64,000 nucleotides of DNA from Gloeopeniophorella convolvens (GCA_022496205.1 WTXD01000021.1:411956-475955); one strand, 5' to 3'; counted from the stretch's first letter, positions 13,477 through 26,165 are shown. Made by a program: numbers and translations. The notes: a model not told the origin generated them from the sequence alone.

Positions 13477-15154
13477 TCAGCTCTTTCCGGCCTGTCTGCT
13501 GTTACGTTGCGTCCAGGACGGGGGGATTGCTCGGCGCTGAGGAAGGCCACCGCCGTCGTGCCCACGCGTTGGAGTGATTGGAGATCCCCAGTCTCCGTCG
13601 TTCACTGACCCTCTTCGAATGCGTCCTCTGCTGCTAGATGGTGCCGCGGACTCGTCACCACCATTCCAGGCCCAAGCATCACCTGAATTGCGGGGGCCGT
13701 CATCCGCGCGAACATGAGATGCGCGCTCCAAATGGCGTCGCAGGGACTTGATGGACTGTTGCCTTCTGGGATGTACCAAGAGCCTCGACAGGTCCAATTC
13801 GCCCTCGTCTTCGTCCTCAGACGAGGAGTTCAGGTCGTAGTTATCTTCTTCTAAGCCGGAACTGTGACCCTCTACTCGGCCGGTTAAACTTGGCCCGCTA
13901 TCCGCCAAGTACCGCCTTGTCTTGGTTCGTGACGTCCTCGCTTTAGATTGAGGTGCTTTTCCCTTCCCTCGGGCATTCTCGCCAGAGAATTTTCCTAGAG
14001 TAGCGGATGCCAGTGATCCCGAATCGGATCTCCGTCCGGCGATGGAAGACGAACGGGACGCAGGAGCGGAGCGGCAGACAACGTTCATCTTGACGACTTG
14101 CCCAGGGAAAGCCTGCGGGCGCATGGCCAGGACGTCAGGCGGTCGCAGTGAGTCCGAACCGACGTATCGTGACGCAGTCGTTCGGCTTTGAGTAGCGTTC
14201 GTCGCATCTGATCGCATGATGGGTGGACGGCGCCAAGCCATTGTTCCGTGCCCACGGACAGTACTGGATCGGCTCGTGGGTTGGCTGGAAAATCCCGTTC
14301 TAGTTTGCTGGGGAGACTGACGGCGGGAGCGTGGAGACCCCTTGCCTCCCATATACGCCCCAGGAAAGTCGAGGACTGCCCGGGCGACGGTCTCGAGCCA
14401 AGTATTCGGCATGGGTGGTTGGAGAGAATGCCGTGGATAAACATTTTCGTTCAAACCGACAACACTCCTATCTGCTGTTGGTGACGATGCGTATCCTTTC
14501 AGCATTCTTCGTCTGTTGATATTGGGGGCAGACGCAATATGCCGCAAATACGCCCGAGCCGGAGATGGGTCTGAATCAGGTTGTTGCCCAGGGTAAGGGA
14601 CCCCCCTCGAGGTATGCGGGTGGCCTTGCCCTCCGCGAACCGGCGAAGGCGGAGCCCGGGGCGGTCGACCTGAGCAGATTCAGTCAGGTCAATACTTATG
14701 GTGAGGCTGTAACGCAGGGTGCGGAAGACTCACTGCCGCTGGTTGTGACATCGCGACTACGTGATAGTGGGGAGGGGGGCACAGTCTGTGTCTCGTGGTC
14801 ACTCAGCCTTGGGTTCGGTACTGCGTCTCGCTCTTCAGCGTGCCCTTGTACAAGTCCGGCCAGGAACCCAACCACAGCGCCAACGCCCCCGCGTTTCCTT
14901 GAGATAGATTCGCTGGCCTCTGCGTGGCTCTCATCACGCTCTCTATATCGTTCTGTCTCCGGCGTGAAGACACGCGTCTCCTTATAGCCAGCTTCCTTGA
15001 GAAGGTCTTCCAGGCGTTCGTACGTGTTCGAAGTTCCGCGATGATGGAGGGGTACACGCAAAGTGCCGTTTGAAAGATTGGAAGGATACCTCGATCGGCC
15101 GCGCGGTGGAGTGTGGGGGAAAGACGGAGATTCGGATTCGAGTGTATCGGCCAT
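13477..15154 (-). CDS. Hypothetical protein, mostly disordered, with one hydrophobic Gly-rich segment
   Basis: Two exons, 15154-14734 and 14669-13477, join in frame through a GTGAGT intron to give 537 residues. Start chosen at MADTLESESPSFPHTPP; the frame is open further upstream to 15517 but that part is unlike coding sequence of the family. Visible features are a conserved-looking stretch YERLEDLLKEAGYKETRVF, a short hydrophobic GVGAVVGFLAGLVQG segment (possible membrane anchor or amyloid-like patch), long Ser/Arg-rich disorder, and an acidic block NSSSEDEDEGELDLSRLL near the C-terminus. I do not recognise a domain. It lies divergently to RPN1. Confidence 0.7.
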
Positions 15155-15657
15155 GGAGGAGCTGGACGATCGAAGGAGGCTAGGTGGTGAGATTGGGGAG
15201 GCGGAGCGAGAATAACCCGCCTGTTCCGGGAAGTTATGAGTTGTACATGTCTCCGGAGAAAGATGTGCACACCATGGGGCGGGTCCCTCGACTGGGGCTA
15301 AAATGCGATGTGTTGGACTAGCTGGAATGGCTGGGTCCAAATTCAGGCATGAGCAACCCGACGGATCTGCAGAAACGAGATGTGGTGGTCGGGGAGAGCG
15401 TGCTGAGAAAAACGCTTGATGGATTGTGAATGCGAAGGCTATCCCGATGTTGATGCGCTCGTGCAAGACGCTCGTGTGCGAGTTTAGTACTCGTACTCGG
15501 ATGCAACAGGATGACAAGATTATATGTTACGTAACTACATCGCGTCCATCTGCTTCTCACGTGGTGTGACACAGTGTGACATGTGACGACGTAACGCGGA
15601 CTTGCGCGTCGCGGTCAGGGACTCGGATACGGACGCGCGTTCACTCAATCACTCGTT
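15155..15657. promoter_or_regulatory. Shared divergent promoter region (hypothetical gene / RPN1)
   Basis: The hypothetical gene leaves to the left and RPN1 to the right, so both promoters lie in these 500 bp. I see no TATA box at a typical distance and no clear proteasome-type (Rpn4/PACE) element. Confidence 0.45.
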
Positions 15658-18600
15658 ATGCCCGACCCGACCAAAGTCGCCATCGCTGTCCCTTCGACGG
15701 ACCCCAAGAAGAAAGAGAAGGAAGAGAAGGATGGATTAGCCTCCAAGAAGAAGCCAGATGAGAAAGAAGGGGAGGAGCTGGTGCGTCCCGGTTGAGTGAT
15801 GGTTTAGTCCACAGCTGAGGCTGCTTTCTCAGTCGGAGGAGGACCTGCAGCTCCGCGGGGAGCTTGAGATGCTCGTAGAGCGACTCAAAGTGCGCGTTGC
15901 TTTCCTCTCTTCATCTACCGCTGATTTCTCGTCTAGGAACCAGACACCACCCTTTACCGGCCTGCTCTTGAGACGCTCCGTACACTCATTCGGACATCTA
16001 CGTCGTCAATGACCTCCGTCCCGAAGCCCTTGAAGTTCCTTCGGCCGCATTACCCAGACTTACAGAATCTCTACGAGCTGTGGTCTCCTTCCGAGGACAA
16101 GGTGCTTATTCCGTGCCTCCGAAGTTGGATGTATTGACAGTGTATACTCTGCAGAGCCTTTTTGCCGACATACTCTCAGTCCTCGCCATGACATACTCGG
16201 ACACCGAACCTCGCGGTACCTTACGGTATCGTCTGCTTGCCGCTTCTATGCGACCTCCAACGTCGCCTTTGGCCGATCCTGGAGACTGGGGACACGAATA
16301 CGTGCGACATCTAGCTGCTGAGCTCGGCGAGGAGTATACTCTCCGCGAGCAGGCTGAGGTGCCGAAAGTCGAAGAACAACCACCTGAGTCAGAAGGTACC
16401 ACAGACGACAAAGGTGATGAACGAATCAAGCCTCAGGTCCCGCTCTCCGTCGGAACCTTGGAGGATCTTCACAGCCTTGCACTCGTCTGTGCCAAGTTCT
16501 TGCTTGAGCATAATGCTGAGCCAGACGCGGTTGACCTCTTGGAGGAGCTGGAAATCATAGACCAAATTGTGGGCCTCGTAGACGCGAATACGTTTGGTCG
16601 TGTGGCTGCATACATGATTGCGTACGCGTTGTTTCTCCGTATCCCAGCGTTCATGTGTATGAATGAACTTCAGATGCGTCAACTTACTCCCACCGCAAGA
16701 TGACGTTGCGTTCCTCAAGACAGCGCACCTGATTTATGAGAAGCAGCAACGGTTCCCTGAAGCCCTCACCCTCGCAATTCGGCTCAACGACCCTGAACTT
16801 ATTCGCAAAGACTTTCACGCTCCTGGCAATGCGTATGTGCATTCTTATCGCCTATACATCTCCGTTGACACTTCTGCAGGCAAATGAAGCGTCAATTAGC
16901 CTTTATCTTGGCCAGAGCACAAGTACCATATCACTGGTTGCAGCACTCACCAGGTGGCGATAATGAGGATGGAGATGAGACTCTTGAAGAACTACCGGAG
17001 GATTTACAGGAAATCCTATACAACTCCCGCCTGAGTACGCACTTCAAGCAATTCGGAAAGGAGGTTGGTGTTCAAGACGCTAAGAGCCTGGAGGACGTCT
17101 ACAAGTCCCACTTGGAGACCTCGAGTACGTTCTGTTTTGTTTTGCCATGGGATTGCCGGTCCTCACGACTCGAGCAAAGGATCGTCCACCGCCAATGTCG
17201 ACTCTGCAAGGGGCAACTTAGCTGGCACGTTCGTAAACGCGTTTGCAAATGCTGGATTCGGAAATGACAAGCTCATGGTCGAGGCCGAAGAAGGGAGCAG
17301 TTGGATATATAAAAACAAGGATCACGGTCCGTACTTTGCAATGTCGAAAGATAACGCGGCTCTCAACTCTGACCGACAGGAATGCTGTCCGCGGCTGCAA
17401 GTCTGGGCCTCAGCTTATTATGGGATACTGACATTGGTCTGAGCCATGTGGACAAGTACACATACTCGTCCGAGGAATACATCAAGGTTTGTCGTCACTT
17501 GATTGTCGATCTCACGTTCTGACGCATGATGTACAGGCTGGCGCCTTCCTTGCTACCGGCATCCTCAACACCGGTGTCCGCTCCGAAGCTGATGCTGCAT
17601 TAGCGCTTCTCGGCGAACACATATCCAACAAGTCTGTCCCGCTCCGCACGTCTGCTGTCATTGGTCTCGGTTTCGCCTACGCTGGCTCACATCGCGAGGA
17701 TATTCTTTACTTACTACTCCCTTTGATCTCCGATGACGAGCTCAGCCTTGAGATCTCTGCTCTCGCCGCGCTTGCAGTGGGCTTCATCTTTGTTGGAAGC
17801 GAAAATGGCGAGGCCGCAGGCATCATCCTTCAAACCTTGATGGAGAGGGATGACCGCGTACTCGACGAGAAGTGGACACGCTTCCTGGGCCTGGGTCTTG
17901 CTCTCCTTTACATTGGCAAGTAGTAAGCCCTGTCTCATCAGTTGCTCCAGCTAACCTCTAGTTGGTAGGCGTGCAAGCCAGTGACTCATACGATGCGACT
18001 ATCGAGACCCTCAAGGCGATCCCTCATCAAGCATCCAAACAAATTCAGGTTCTCGTTGAGATGTGTGCCTTTGCTGGCACTGGCAACGTCCTCCGTGTGC
18101 AGTCCATGCTCCAAAAGTGTGGCGAGCACCTCAGTGCGAAGGACGCCACGAGCGACGCCGACCAGGATGGCGAGAAGAAGAAAGAAGAGCCGAAGCAGGA
18201 CGACACTTTCCAGGCATTTGCGGTCCTTGGGATTGCACTTGTCGCCATGGGTGAGGACATTGGCGCGGAGATGTCACTCCGACAGTTCAATCACCTCGTA
18301 GGTTCCGCTCCCCCTCTAGTGCGGGTCGCCCTAACACCCCGTCGCAGATGCACTATGGTGATCCTGTCATCCGCAAGAGTGTCCCGCTAGCGCTCGGTCT
18401 CGTCTCAGCCTCCAACCCACAACTCTCTATTCTCGATATCCTCTCAAAGTACAGCCACGACAATGACCTCGCCGTCGCTCTCAACGCCATCTTTGCTATG
18501 GGTATTGTCGGTGCAGGCACAAACAACGCCCGTCTCGCCCAGATGTTACGACAGCTCGCAGGCTACTATCACAAGGAGCCCGACTGCCTCTTCATGGTGC

Positions 18601-19158
18601 GGATAGCACAAGGCCTGGTGCACATGGGCAAGGGGACGATCGGCATCAACCCGTTCTACCTCGACCGGGCTATCATGAGCAAAGTTGCTGTCGCAGGTCT
18701 GCTTGCGACACTAACTGCGTTCACAGATGCCAAAGCTTGTGAGTGGTCGACCTACTTCGTTTTGCCTAATCCTGACCCTGCTACCTTCCAGTCGTCTTGG
18801 ACAAGTATCATTGGATGTTCTATTTCCTTGTCCCGGCGATGTACCCGCGGTTCCTCATCACTCTCGACGAGGAGCTCGAGCCCAAGCCAGTGACTGTACG
18901 GGTTGGCACGGTAAGCATATACATGCAACTGTCATCACTTTTTGGTTCATACGTTATCTCCAGGCTGTCGACGTTGTTGGCCAGGCAGGTAAACCGCGCA
19001 CGATCTCTGGCTTCCAGACCTACCAGACGCCAGTGCGACTAGCAACGACGGAGCGTGCGGAGCTCGCGACGGAGGAATATATTCCTTTCGCCAATGTATT
19101 GGAAGGGTTCGTTTTATTACAAAAGAACCCGGGCTGGGAAGAGAAGATGGAGCTGTAG
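15658..19158 (+). CDS. RPN1: 26S proteasome regulatory subunit RPN1 (PSMD2)
   Basis: Largest base subunit of the 19S particle; docks ubiquitin receptors, UBL shuttles and Ubp6. Thirteen exons give 960 residues, near yeast Rpn1 (993): 15658-15780, 15833-15889, 15937-16101, 16155-16621, 16674-16832, 16880-17124, 17180-17326, 17380-17486, 17537-17915, 17969-18297, 18348-18738, 18792-18910 and 18964-19158. The Lys/Glu-rich start is typical. Family blocks: [48 protein letters not shown] (proteasome/cyclosome) repeats follow ([47 protein letters not shown]), and the C-terminus ends [10 protein letters not shown]. The junction after exon 9 has no in-frame GT donor; only GC donor GCAAGT at 17916 keeps the frame, so intron 17916-17968 is probably GC-AG. 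Confidence 0.95.
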
Positions 19159-19291
19159 GGTACTCGGTCGCGCTTGTAATTCCATGAAGTCAACATTCTA
19201 TAATCTCCTCCACTCGGTGCGACGTCAGCAGCATGCCTCGCGGTAGCCCACGTGGGTTGTCGTAGGAGCAGAGTTGCATCATGGTTATCAC

Positions 19292-19363
19292 GGCCGCCTG
19301 GCGAAATGGCATCGCGTCTGACTACGAATCAGGAGATTGCAGGTTCGACCCCTGCGGTGGTCA
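19292..19363 (+). tRNA. tRNA-Arg (anticodon ACG)
   Basis: All four arms fold. The acceptor stem GGCCGCC pairs with GGTGGTC (two G-T pairs). The D stem is GCGA/TCGC, the anticodon stem TCTGA/TCAGG carries loop CTACGAA, and the T arm is GCAGG-TTCGACC-CCTGC with discriminator A. The ACG anticodon reads CGU (and CGC/CGA as inosine). There is no intron. Internal promoter boxes are visible: A box around TGGCGAAATGG and B box GGTTCGACCCC. A short T run follows. Confidence 0.95.
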
Positions 19364-19368
19364 TTGCA

Positions 19369-19372
19369 TTTT
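19369..19372 (+). terminator. RNA polymerase III T-run terminator
   Basis: TTTT six bases after the discriminator of tRNA-Arg, with further T4 runs just downstream as back-up. Confidence 0.7.
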
Positions 19373-19514
19373 GCCTTTTCTTTTCAGCAAGATCGGCTCG
19401 CTGAGGGATCGACCGTCTAGCGGGCACTGTCAAGCATGGGTACAGCGCCACATAATGCGATCTTAAACTTTGTACGTCTATATTATAGAATAGATAGGTT
19501 GGAGGATTTGTGCA

Positions 19515-21724
19515 TCATTGACTGCACTCCCTCTCCCAGTCTCGAGGAGTGAGCTCAGCGACACGGTCAGAAAACGCCTGCAGCGTGCAAAATTCGGGAG
19601 AGCCCTCCAAATGTTTGCCTTCATCCGCACAAAGGGGAAGGACTAGGTTTCTGTTCTGATATCTAGCCCGGACATCTGCAGTGCAGCCATGCAGATGAGC
19701 CGCGGAGCGTGTCAACAGTTATAGGCCAGACTCACACCACTGGGGGGTACCCGGACGTTGGCGGAGTTGTGAAGACTGCAGAAGCGTTTGGAGAATTCCA
19801 GGAGATCCCTCTTGCCCGACTGCTCCTTTGTGAGGCAGAGATACCCGTCGGTATAGTTCGAAGGTGATAGAGGCGGTGAATGCAGGCCACCTCCGACTTG
19901 ACTTAGCATCTCATGTCCAGATAAATGGTTCCTAGAATACCAGCTTGCTCACCTGTCGTCAAACACATCAAGCGTGTTAGCCAAACCAGCCAAGGCGGTG
20001 TCATGCGTGGCATGTATCATAATCTTGGGCTCGGGCTCCCTACTCATGCGTCCGATCTCTTGAGTTTTCAGGTGCATCCTTCTGGTCAAGTCGTCCAATA
20101 GGCGTCCCATGCCAAGGCGGCGTACTTCTTCAGTCTTATCTGAGTTGAGTCAGAGTTAGGACAACGAGTGACCACTACGAAATGCCCTCACATCCTGCGA
20201 CGCGCATCAGCTATCATGAAGAATATGCAGGTCACGGACGCAAAAATCACCTGAGAACCACTCGTTCACAACAGCTTTTTCCTAAAGAAGTCACCTCTTA
20301 GCGTACAGCATAAAATTGGACAGGGTGACTTAGATCCTCACGATAGTGCCTGTGACGCTTCTATCCTCGAATTCCGGAGGTACCTTGATACCGTGCGCCA
20401 TCGCAGCACGGACCTATCGAATAGCTCAGCTCATCGGTCAGGGATTGGGTTCTGGAAACAGGTACCGTATCAAGGACACCAGAAGCCCGAGGTTTACCGT
20501 CTAACCTCAAGGGATTGCCTCCAAGATATCTCGAGACTTTGCGGTCCAAATGTTCCAGGGTCGGATTGTATGCCGAAGCAGCAGCTACGATCGGTGATTA
20601 GGTACGCAAGCATTCGTGTGTCGGTCAATATGGGATTTTGTGCGAACCGCGAGCAAAGTTGACCAGTAACGTCTCAAGACGCTTGCACGAAAGGGTGTTG
20701 CCTACAAGATTCTCATCGCGGCCGTTGCTGACGCGACCTGAATGAGTGTTTGTTTCATGCTGATGCTGGATAACCTTACCGGATGCGAATTTCATGAGTG
20801 ATCTGAGGACCGCACTTAGACGTGGGATACAGACCATGTATGATCTGCTGCAACGACTCGATTGTTCGAGGCATATTGGTCGAGCGAAAGTACACATCGC
20901 GTGCGTCATCCAAAGTGTCGTTCAGGAAATTTAGCCTGCGCAAACAAGATGCTTAAGAGAGGTCTGAAGGTAGGCCCGCCATTTCGAACCTCTCTATGTA
21001 GAGCCTTCTCAATGCCTGCCCGTAATTGTATGTTGACTGTCAGGGGTGTCTGTTCAGTTCTCTGCCGTGACCCACACACTGAAACAGACGGGTAGAGTGC
21101 ACGACTGCAAGACTGCAACAACATACCTTTCTTCCTATATCCGTCAGTTCACCGAGTAAACTTGCCGTGCGACACCCAACGTCAGCATGCCACGCCGACA
21201 CGAGATACAACATCCTCACCATTCCCCTTCCACAGCGACGCCGTCAGCCCTCTCAAGAACGCGGTGCACCGGAAGTTCTGAGGGCTCGACGGATGATGGC
21301 GCAACCGCTGCGCGGAAGCGCCTCGCTTCCTTGCACAGAATCCAGTGCTCTGCAATGGAGCCAGGCGGGTCGGACATCCGGACGGAAACCGGCGTGCGTT
21401 CACCTGTAGAATGTTTACAATCATACTTACAGCAGTGCATGGAAGGAAAAGCGCACCATGCCGAACATAAACATGAACCTGCGCGAGTTCCAGACCCCTC
21501 GGGGCCCCTGGGTATCCACCTACGTCCAGTTGTGCCCATGGTGCCCTGTACGTTTCCCCTTGCTTCTTGCTGTGCCCGCTGCTCTGCCGGAGCACCATGC
21601 TCTCTGTTGACGTTCCAAGGCCAGGGGTTTCTTCCACTGACTGCTCTAAATCGACGTAAGGCTTCGCAGTAACGAATTCAATAAGGAATGAAGCAAGTGT
21701 CAGAGCGAGGAAGATGGCGCGCAT
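19515..21724 (-). CDS. Histidine acid phosphatase (histidine phosphatase superfamily, clade 2)
   Basis: Phosphomonoesterase using a phosphohistidine intermediate. The start at 21724 gives a good signal peptide (MRAIFLALTLASFLIEFVTA), so it should enter the secretory pathway. Exon 1 ends at 21457 inside the catalytic motif, and splicing to 21403 gives RHGERTPVSVRM. Later exons give GELTDIGRK (exon 21160-21127), VYFRSTNMPRTIESLQQ, NGRDENLVGNTLSCKRLETL, LDRKVSRYLGGNPLRLDGKP, the catalytic HDTALAG, WPAFTASITFELYRR, VRARYQNRNLVLPLC and the end DWERECSQ. Around a dozen small introns are needed; I checked the main joins and found no frame break. Within clade 2 it looks closer to the ACP2/ACP6 (lysophosphatidate/acid phosphatase) type than to fungal phytases; the substrate is not determined. 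Confidence 0.88.
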
Positions 21725-22209
21725 GAGATATTGTGATCCAGAACGCGAACGCGTGGTACTGACAGAGGATGCAGTGCGCAGTATACTGCCACGTCTGGTG
21801 ACCGGTGACCGCCCGGGACTATCGAAACTGAGGGCGCTTGACGACTCGGTTCACCCAACAATCCGGAGTCTGGGCCCAACAGTCCAGCCAGTAACTTCAT
21901 CCGTGTTACGTAACAATAGTGCGCCTGCGCCGCCGCGACACTGCGCAGGATGGCAGTAGATGCACCTGAGGTAAGTAAGCAGAGCCACCCTACTCTTCGC
22001 ACACTGTCAAGTACCACGAATTGCATCTCAAGAAAAGATTTCCAGGACAACCCTATGGAAGAACGGGGGTAACCCTCAAGATACACCTATAAATCCAGCA
22101 TCTCCAGATACATGTACAAACCAGCGGCTCTAAATAAGACAATCCTAACATAGGTTCACAAACCATCAGACCGTGGTGGGACATCCGCCTTCTCTGGGGC
22201 GACATATAG
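21725..22209. other. Intergenic: promoter side of acid phosphatase
   Basis: Contains the 5' flank of the phosphatase gene and the 3' flank of the membrane-protein gene, both on the minus strand. No additional gene seen. Confidence 0.5.
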
Positions 22210-23987
22210 CTATCCTTGGGCTGACTCCAGATCTCCCTTCGAAAAGGTTTTGTCCGACTGGGTGTGGGTGAACGAATCGTGGTCTGATCCCATATTCATC
22301 GAGATTTCGATGGGCCGCATGGGAATTGTTGCCGTTGTCTCGGTGGGAGCTGAGCGGAAGCCGATGCCACTCACAGGGGCAGCGGTCTGAGGCCCTGCAG
22401 GCCGGTTGGAGCTGGACAAAGGTTATCATCTAACAAGCAAGATGGCAACAGCAGCACACACATGTATTCCGTAACAGCTCCCCAGTTGGTGAGGGCACGA
22501 TGCATTCGGGTAGAACCAATGACACTGTACCATTCGGTCAGGAGACGAAGGGATGAGGGAAATGATGTACTCACAGGACCATGACTAGAGGTTCAGAGGC
22601 AGGGAAGTTTAGGCCCATTCACCAGTGAACTGATATGATACGCACGTGCAGGGGTTTGGAACATCTAATCATGTATTTAGATCACGAAACAAAGCAAAGG
22701 CACCGAAGACATACCAAATTCCACGGATCTGAGTCACAGTTGAGGACCATAGACATCAGCGGGCAACAGAAGGAAAACGTACCATTAAGGTTCATATAAA
22801 GCATAACCTTGCGAATGAAAGGGTCAAAAGGAATAGATACGTGAGACGAGTGAGAAAAGCGTACAATCATCGGAATTTCCACAAGCACCGCAAGCGTCAG
22901 CCATGTCAACCCCTGATACCGTGAGTACTTCAGTCATCAAGATTAGTGGTAACGTCATGCACACCTGGTTCCACAGAAGGCGCCAGAGGCCTGACTTCAC
23001 GAGTTCACCCTTGCGCCAGAGGCCGAGAAGCATGGTACCGAGAAGGATGGTGTCCGTCACCAATGTGACAACGGACAGCGGTCGTCCGTGGACTGTGAAC
23101 AGATAGAGGCATCCGCCACCTTGCAGGTTCCACACCGAGCGCGCCTATTGAGCGCTGACGATTCAGTCGGGATACCTCCACTGGGACGACGAGGCGTACC
23201 CGAACGATGTCTACGTATGCGTCAGTCAAGAATGCAACAGCCACCCTGCACAATACTGACCACGTATCCAGAACGCTATGTTCATGAGCCAGACAGTCAT
23301 CGACAGCACCATGACCGATAGCTTGCGTTCCCAAATCGCCGAGCTGCGTTGTCCGGCATTGAGGCAAAGGGGCGCCAGAGCTTATCAGGGGATGACGTAC
23401 ATTCGCACGACAATCAGGAATGAGCCTGCGGCCAGCGCCACGGCAGAGAACAGCTGAGCCAAGGTCAGCGTGTTGCACAGGGTGCTATGACAGGGAACCG
23501 CACCAAACTCCACACGATCCAAACCTGAAACTCAATCAGAGGGGGGTGATGGTGCGAAGTGAACAGTGGTGCGGCGAACCTGACAATCAATCGGCTTGGT
23601 CACGTCCATGCCAATGAGGTTCATCATGGTGAACAAGAGGGTGCTGACGCGAGCGGTGATATACACCTGCCAGAGCCGTGAGCTGAGTTGAGCAAGAGTA
23701 GAGAATGCCAAGATGCGTACCCCCAAGGTCCAGAGCCATTTGCGCTTACGCGTGACAAAGTTCCACTCGTAATGGAGGTTCGCAAAGAACTCCCAACTAG
23801 ATGGGGAGTGTCAGAAGGAGAGAGAGGAAAGGGCCAGGGAAGACAAACATATAGATGCCGGCGAGAACATGCTCCAACTTGATGAAGTCAACTGTGATGA
23901 AGGGGTGAGGATGACAGGGGTGAGGAGGGCAGGGACGTGCGAACGGTAAGTCTCAGCGAGGCGTGTGGGGTCTTGCCAGTTAGTCAT
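22210..23987 (-). CDS. Multi-pass (about 7 TM) membrane protein of an Agaricomycete family
   Basis: Start at 23987, MTNWQDPTRLAETYR, splicing to a segment reading FIKLEHVLAGIYMFV, then WEFFANLHYEWNFVTRKRKW. Further hydrophobic helices follow: VVTLVTDTILLGTMLLGLW with GLWRLLWNQ, and LTLAVLVEIPMIV with NLNDPWNL-like residues split by introns. The cytoplasmic tail is Ser/Thr-rich and follows STRMHRALTNWG; it ends at 22210. The layout matches a large, functionally undescribed membrane-protein family common in mushroom-forming fungi (fungal 7TM proteins with a FI-LEH first-helix motif). Introns are many and small, so internal exon borders are approximate. No ligand or role can be inferred. Confidence 0.72.
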
Positions 23988-24674
23988 GGCGATTGGGAGG
24001 TGGCCGGGCGGGGAAAGCGGGGACGAGACATCCAGGGGAGGAAGAGATATAAACAGGACGGACAGCGGGCGCTCATCCCAGGTACCTGGGAGCGACGATT
24101 GAATCAGAGGGACGACATGTCGCCAGAAATCAGCGCTGGTGAGAGAATGCGAAGCTGCGGCCCCACTCGGCCCACCCGGCCATCGCGACCACATGCCCAA
24201 CCATCGCTAGCTAAATGAGCGCCAGCTGGGTTCGTCTCTCCAGGTCTCTCCTAAAGCTCGACTTTTCCTTCTTTTTACCCAGGTTCCTCCTTCTCAGTCT
24301 CATAATCTCATTGCGTTTTCCCAACATTTTCCAAGGCCCCGCTATCGCCTCACCCGATCATACTTCTCCTGATCATCACTGCGGCTTCTCGTGCGGAACT
24401 TCCCGACTGCGAGCCACTACCGTTTTGCAAAGCCCCCTACTCGAGCTGTCGTGACGACGCAACTGGCGGCGCCCGCCGCGCATATGCGCGCTAGCGTGTT
24501 GGGCCTTCGATTCATTCAACCATCCATTGTACAACATTTGACGCCGTCACACAACTCCGAGAAGCGGCAGCCGTTCCTGCAACCCCGCTTCTAAGTGCTC
24601 AAACATACAAGCTACGTGGCTCTCACGAATCACGATAACACACTGCGCCGTTGGGAACTCTGGATCATTCCGTC
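23988..24674. other. Intergenic, upstream of membrane-protein gene
   Basis: Nearly 700 bp with no supportable gene. A plus-strand frame at 24215-24454 is hydrophobic at its start but lacks any family motif and ends soon. Confidence 0.45.
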
Positions 24675-26165
24675 TCACGGCTTAATGGCAATCTTCAGTG
24701 CTCCTCGGCTGTTCATCTTGTCCAGAGCAAGCTGGTAATCTTCGAGTTTGAAGACATCGGTCACCTGCAACCGCCAGGCATGTTAGAGTCGAATTACAAG
24801 CCGGTCTCACCCTCTCGCTTACCATGCCGTTCACTTTGATCTTGCCGCTGTCAAGATAAGCGACTGCCCGAGGGAAGCAGAATGTCTGCGAGAAGGACCC
24901 GATGATCTGACAACGGGGTAAATTTCAACCAACTTTGGTGCCAGGCGACTCGTTGAACGCACTCGTATCTCGTCGCCGAAAATCTTCGAGGGTGGCCAGT
25001 GCACCAGTGCCTCGTTTTCGTATACGCCATAGATCATCAGCGTGCCGCCCCGGCGCACGTAGTTAATCGCCTCGTTTGCGAGTTTTTCCACCCCAGTGGC
25101 CTCTACGACGACGTCGAACCCGTACGGATTGTCCTCCCGGAGCTTGGCCCACTGTGGCCCCGGGTTCGTCCGATCGAGCTCGATGTACTCGTCGGCTGCG
25201 TCTAGCTGCCTGGCTATGTCCATTTTGATACCTTTGTTTGCCGCCAGCGTCACCTTGCTCGCACCGTTAAGCTTGAGTAGCTGTGCGAGAATAAGACCCG
25301 TTGGTCCTGCACCCAGCAGGAGGACCTCGACGCCGACGGGTGGATTGAGTTTATCAAGCCCATGGATCGCACAGGCGGCAGGCTCAAGAAGCGTCGCTTC
25401 CTCGTCGGTGAGGTTGTGAATCTTGTATAGCTTGTGCTGGGGGCTGTCCGAGAAGTCAGTGACTTCCGTGGGGTGAGAGTGAAGCACGCGCTAGGTTATG
25501 TATTCTGCAAAACCGCCCTCTGAGCTGACGCCCCGCGCGCGGAAGTTCTCGCACAGAAGAGATTGTCCCCGCCGGCAATAAAAACAGTTATCGCACTTAA
25601 TAATCCTGTCAGTTATCGAAACTTGCGAGTTTTAGAAACCCGCCGCACCGTGACGCCTACGTCAGCGACGCATCGGTCGCCAATCGTAAAGCCCTTCACG
25701 TTCTTTCCGATTTCGACAATGGATCCGACGGCTTCATGACCAGGGATCAACTAAGAATGCATGTTCACGTGAGCAGAGGCCAATGCGCAGCACCGGGGGA
25801 GCTCGCGTACCGGGAATGACGAAGTGAATCCCCCCTCGTGGATGTGCCCATCGGTGCCACAAACACCTGACCATGTACCAATCAGCCGTTCCGATAACGG
25901 CGGAACAGGAATGAACAAGGCACCGACCGCAGCTGTGAACTGGGAGGTGTAACGTCAGTGGGGTCTCGGCTTGCAGGTCTCGAGGGTGGCTTACCCTTCA
26001 GGAGAACCTCATCATCCTTGATTTGAGGAATCGGAACCTCTTTCACAACGAAGTCCCGAGGCTAGACACGGCATCCAGGTTATAATTAGGGTTCGGATCG
26101 ATAACGTGATGACCACTGCAACATACGGCGTTGTACCACAGAGCTTTCATCGTGCCTTGAACCAT
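24675..26165 (-). CDS. Zinc-dependent MDR alcohol/polyol dehydrogenase, with an in-frame TAG
   Basis: NAD(P)-dependent medium-chain dehydrogenase resembling D-arabinitol/sorbitol dehydrogenases. Start at 26165 ([13 protein letters not shown], exon 26165-26127). Then [18 protein letters not shown] and the catalytic zinc site, [16 protein letters not shown] with [18 protein letters not shown]. Structural zinc motif [15 protein letters not shown] follows, then the Rossmann segment [19 protein letters not shown]. The end is [35 protein letters not shown] and LKIAIKP. Exon GGFAEYIT is followed directly by TAG (25491-25493 on the plus strand reads CTA) and then by an intron (acceptor CCCCCAG) into [20 protein letters not shown] found no alternative splice that removes the stop and keeps the frame. 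The gene is therefore either recently inactivated, polymorphic, or carries a base error. Confidence 0.85.

Noticed and set aside
15155..15517. N-terminal extension of the disordered protein
   Set aside because: The frame is open upstream of 15154, but composition is promoter-like and lacks family-like blocks; the nearer ATG is preferred.
24215..24454. Small hydrophobic plus-strand frame
   Set aside because: Begins like a membrane helix but has no conserved motif, no splice partners, and lies in a promoter gap.
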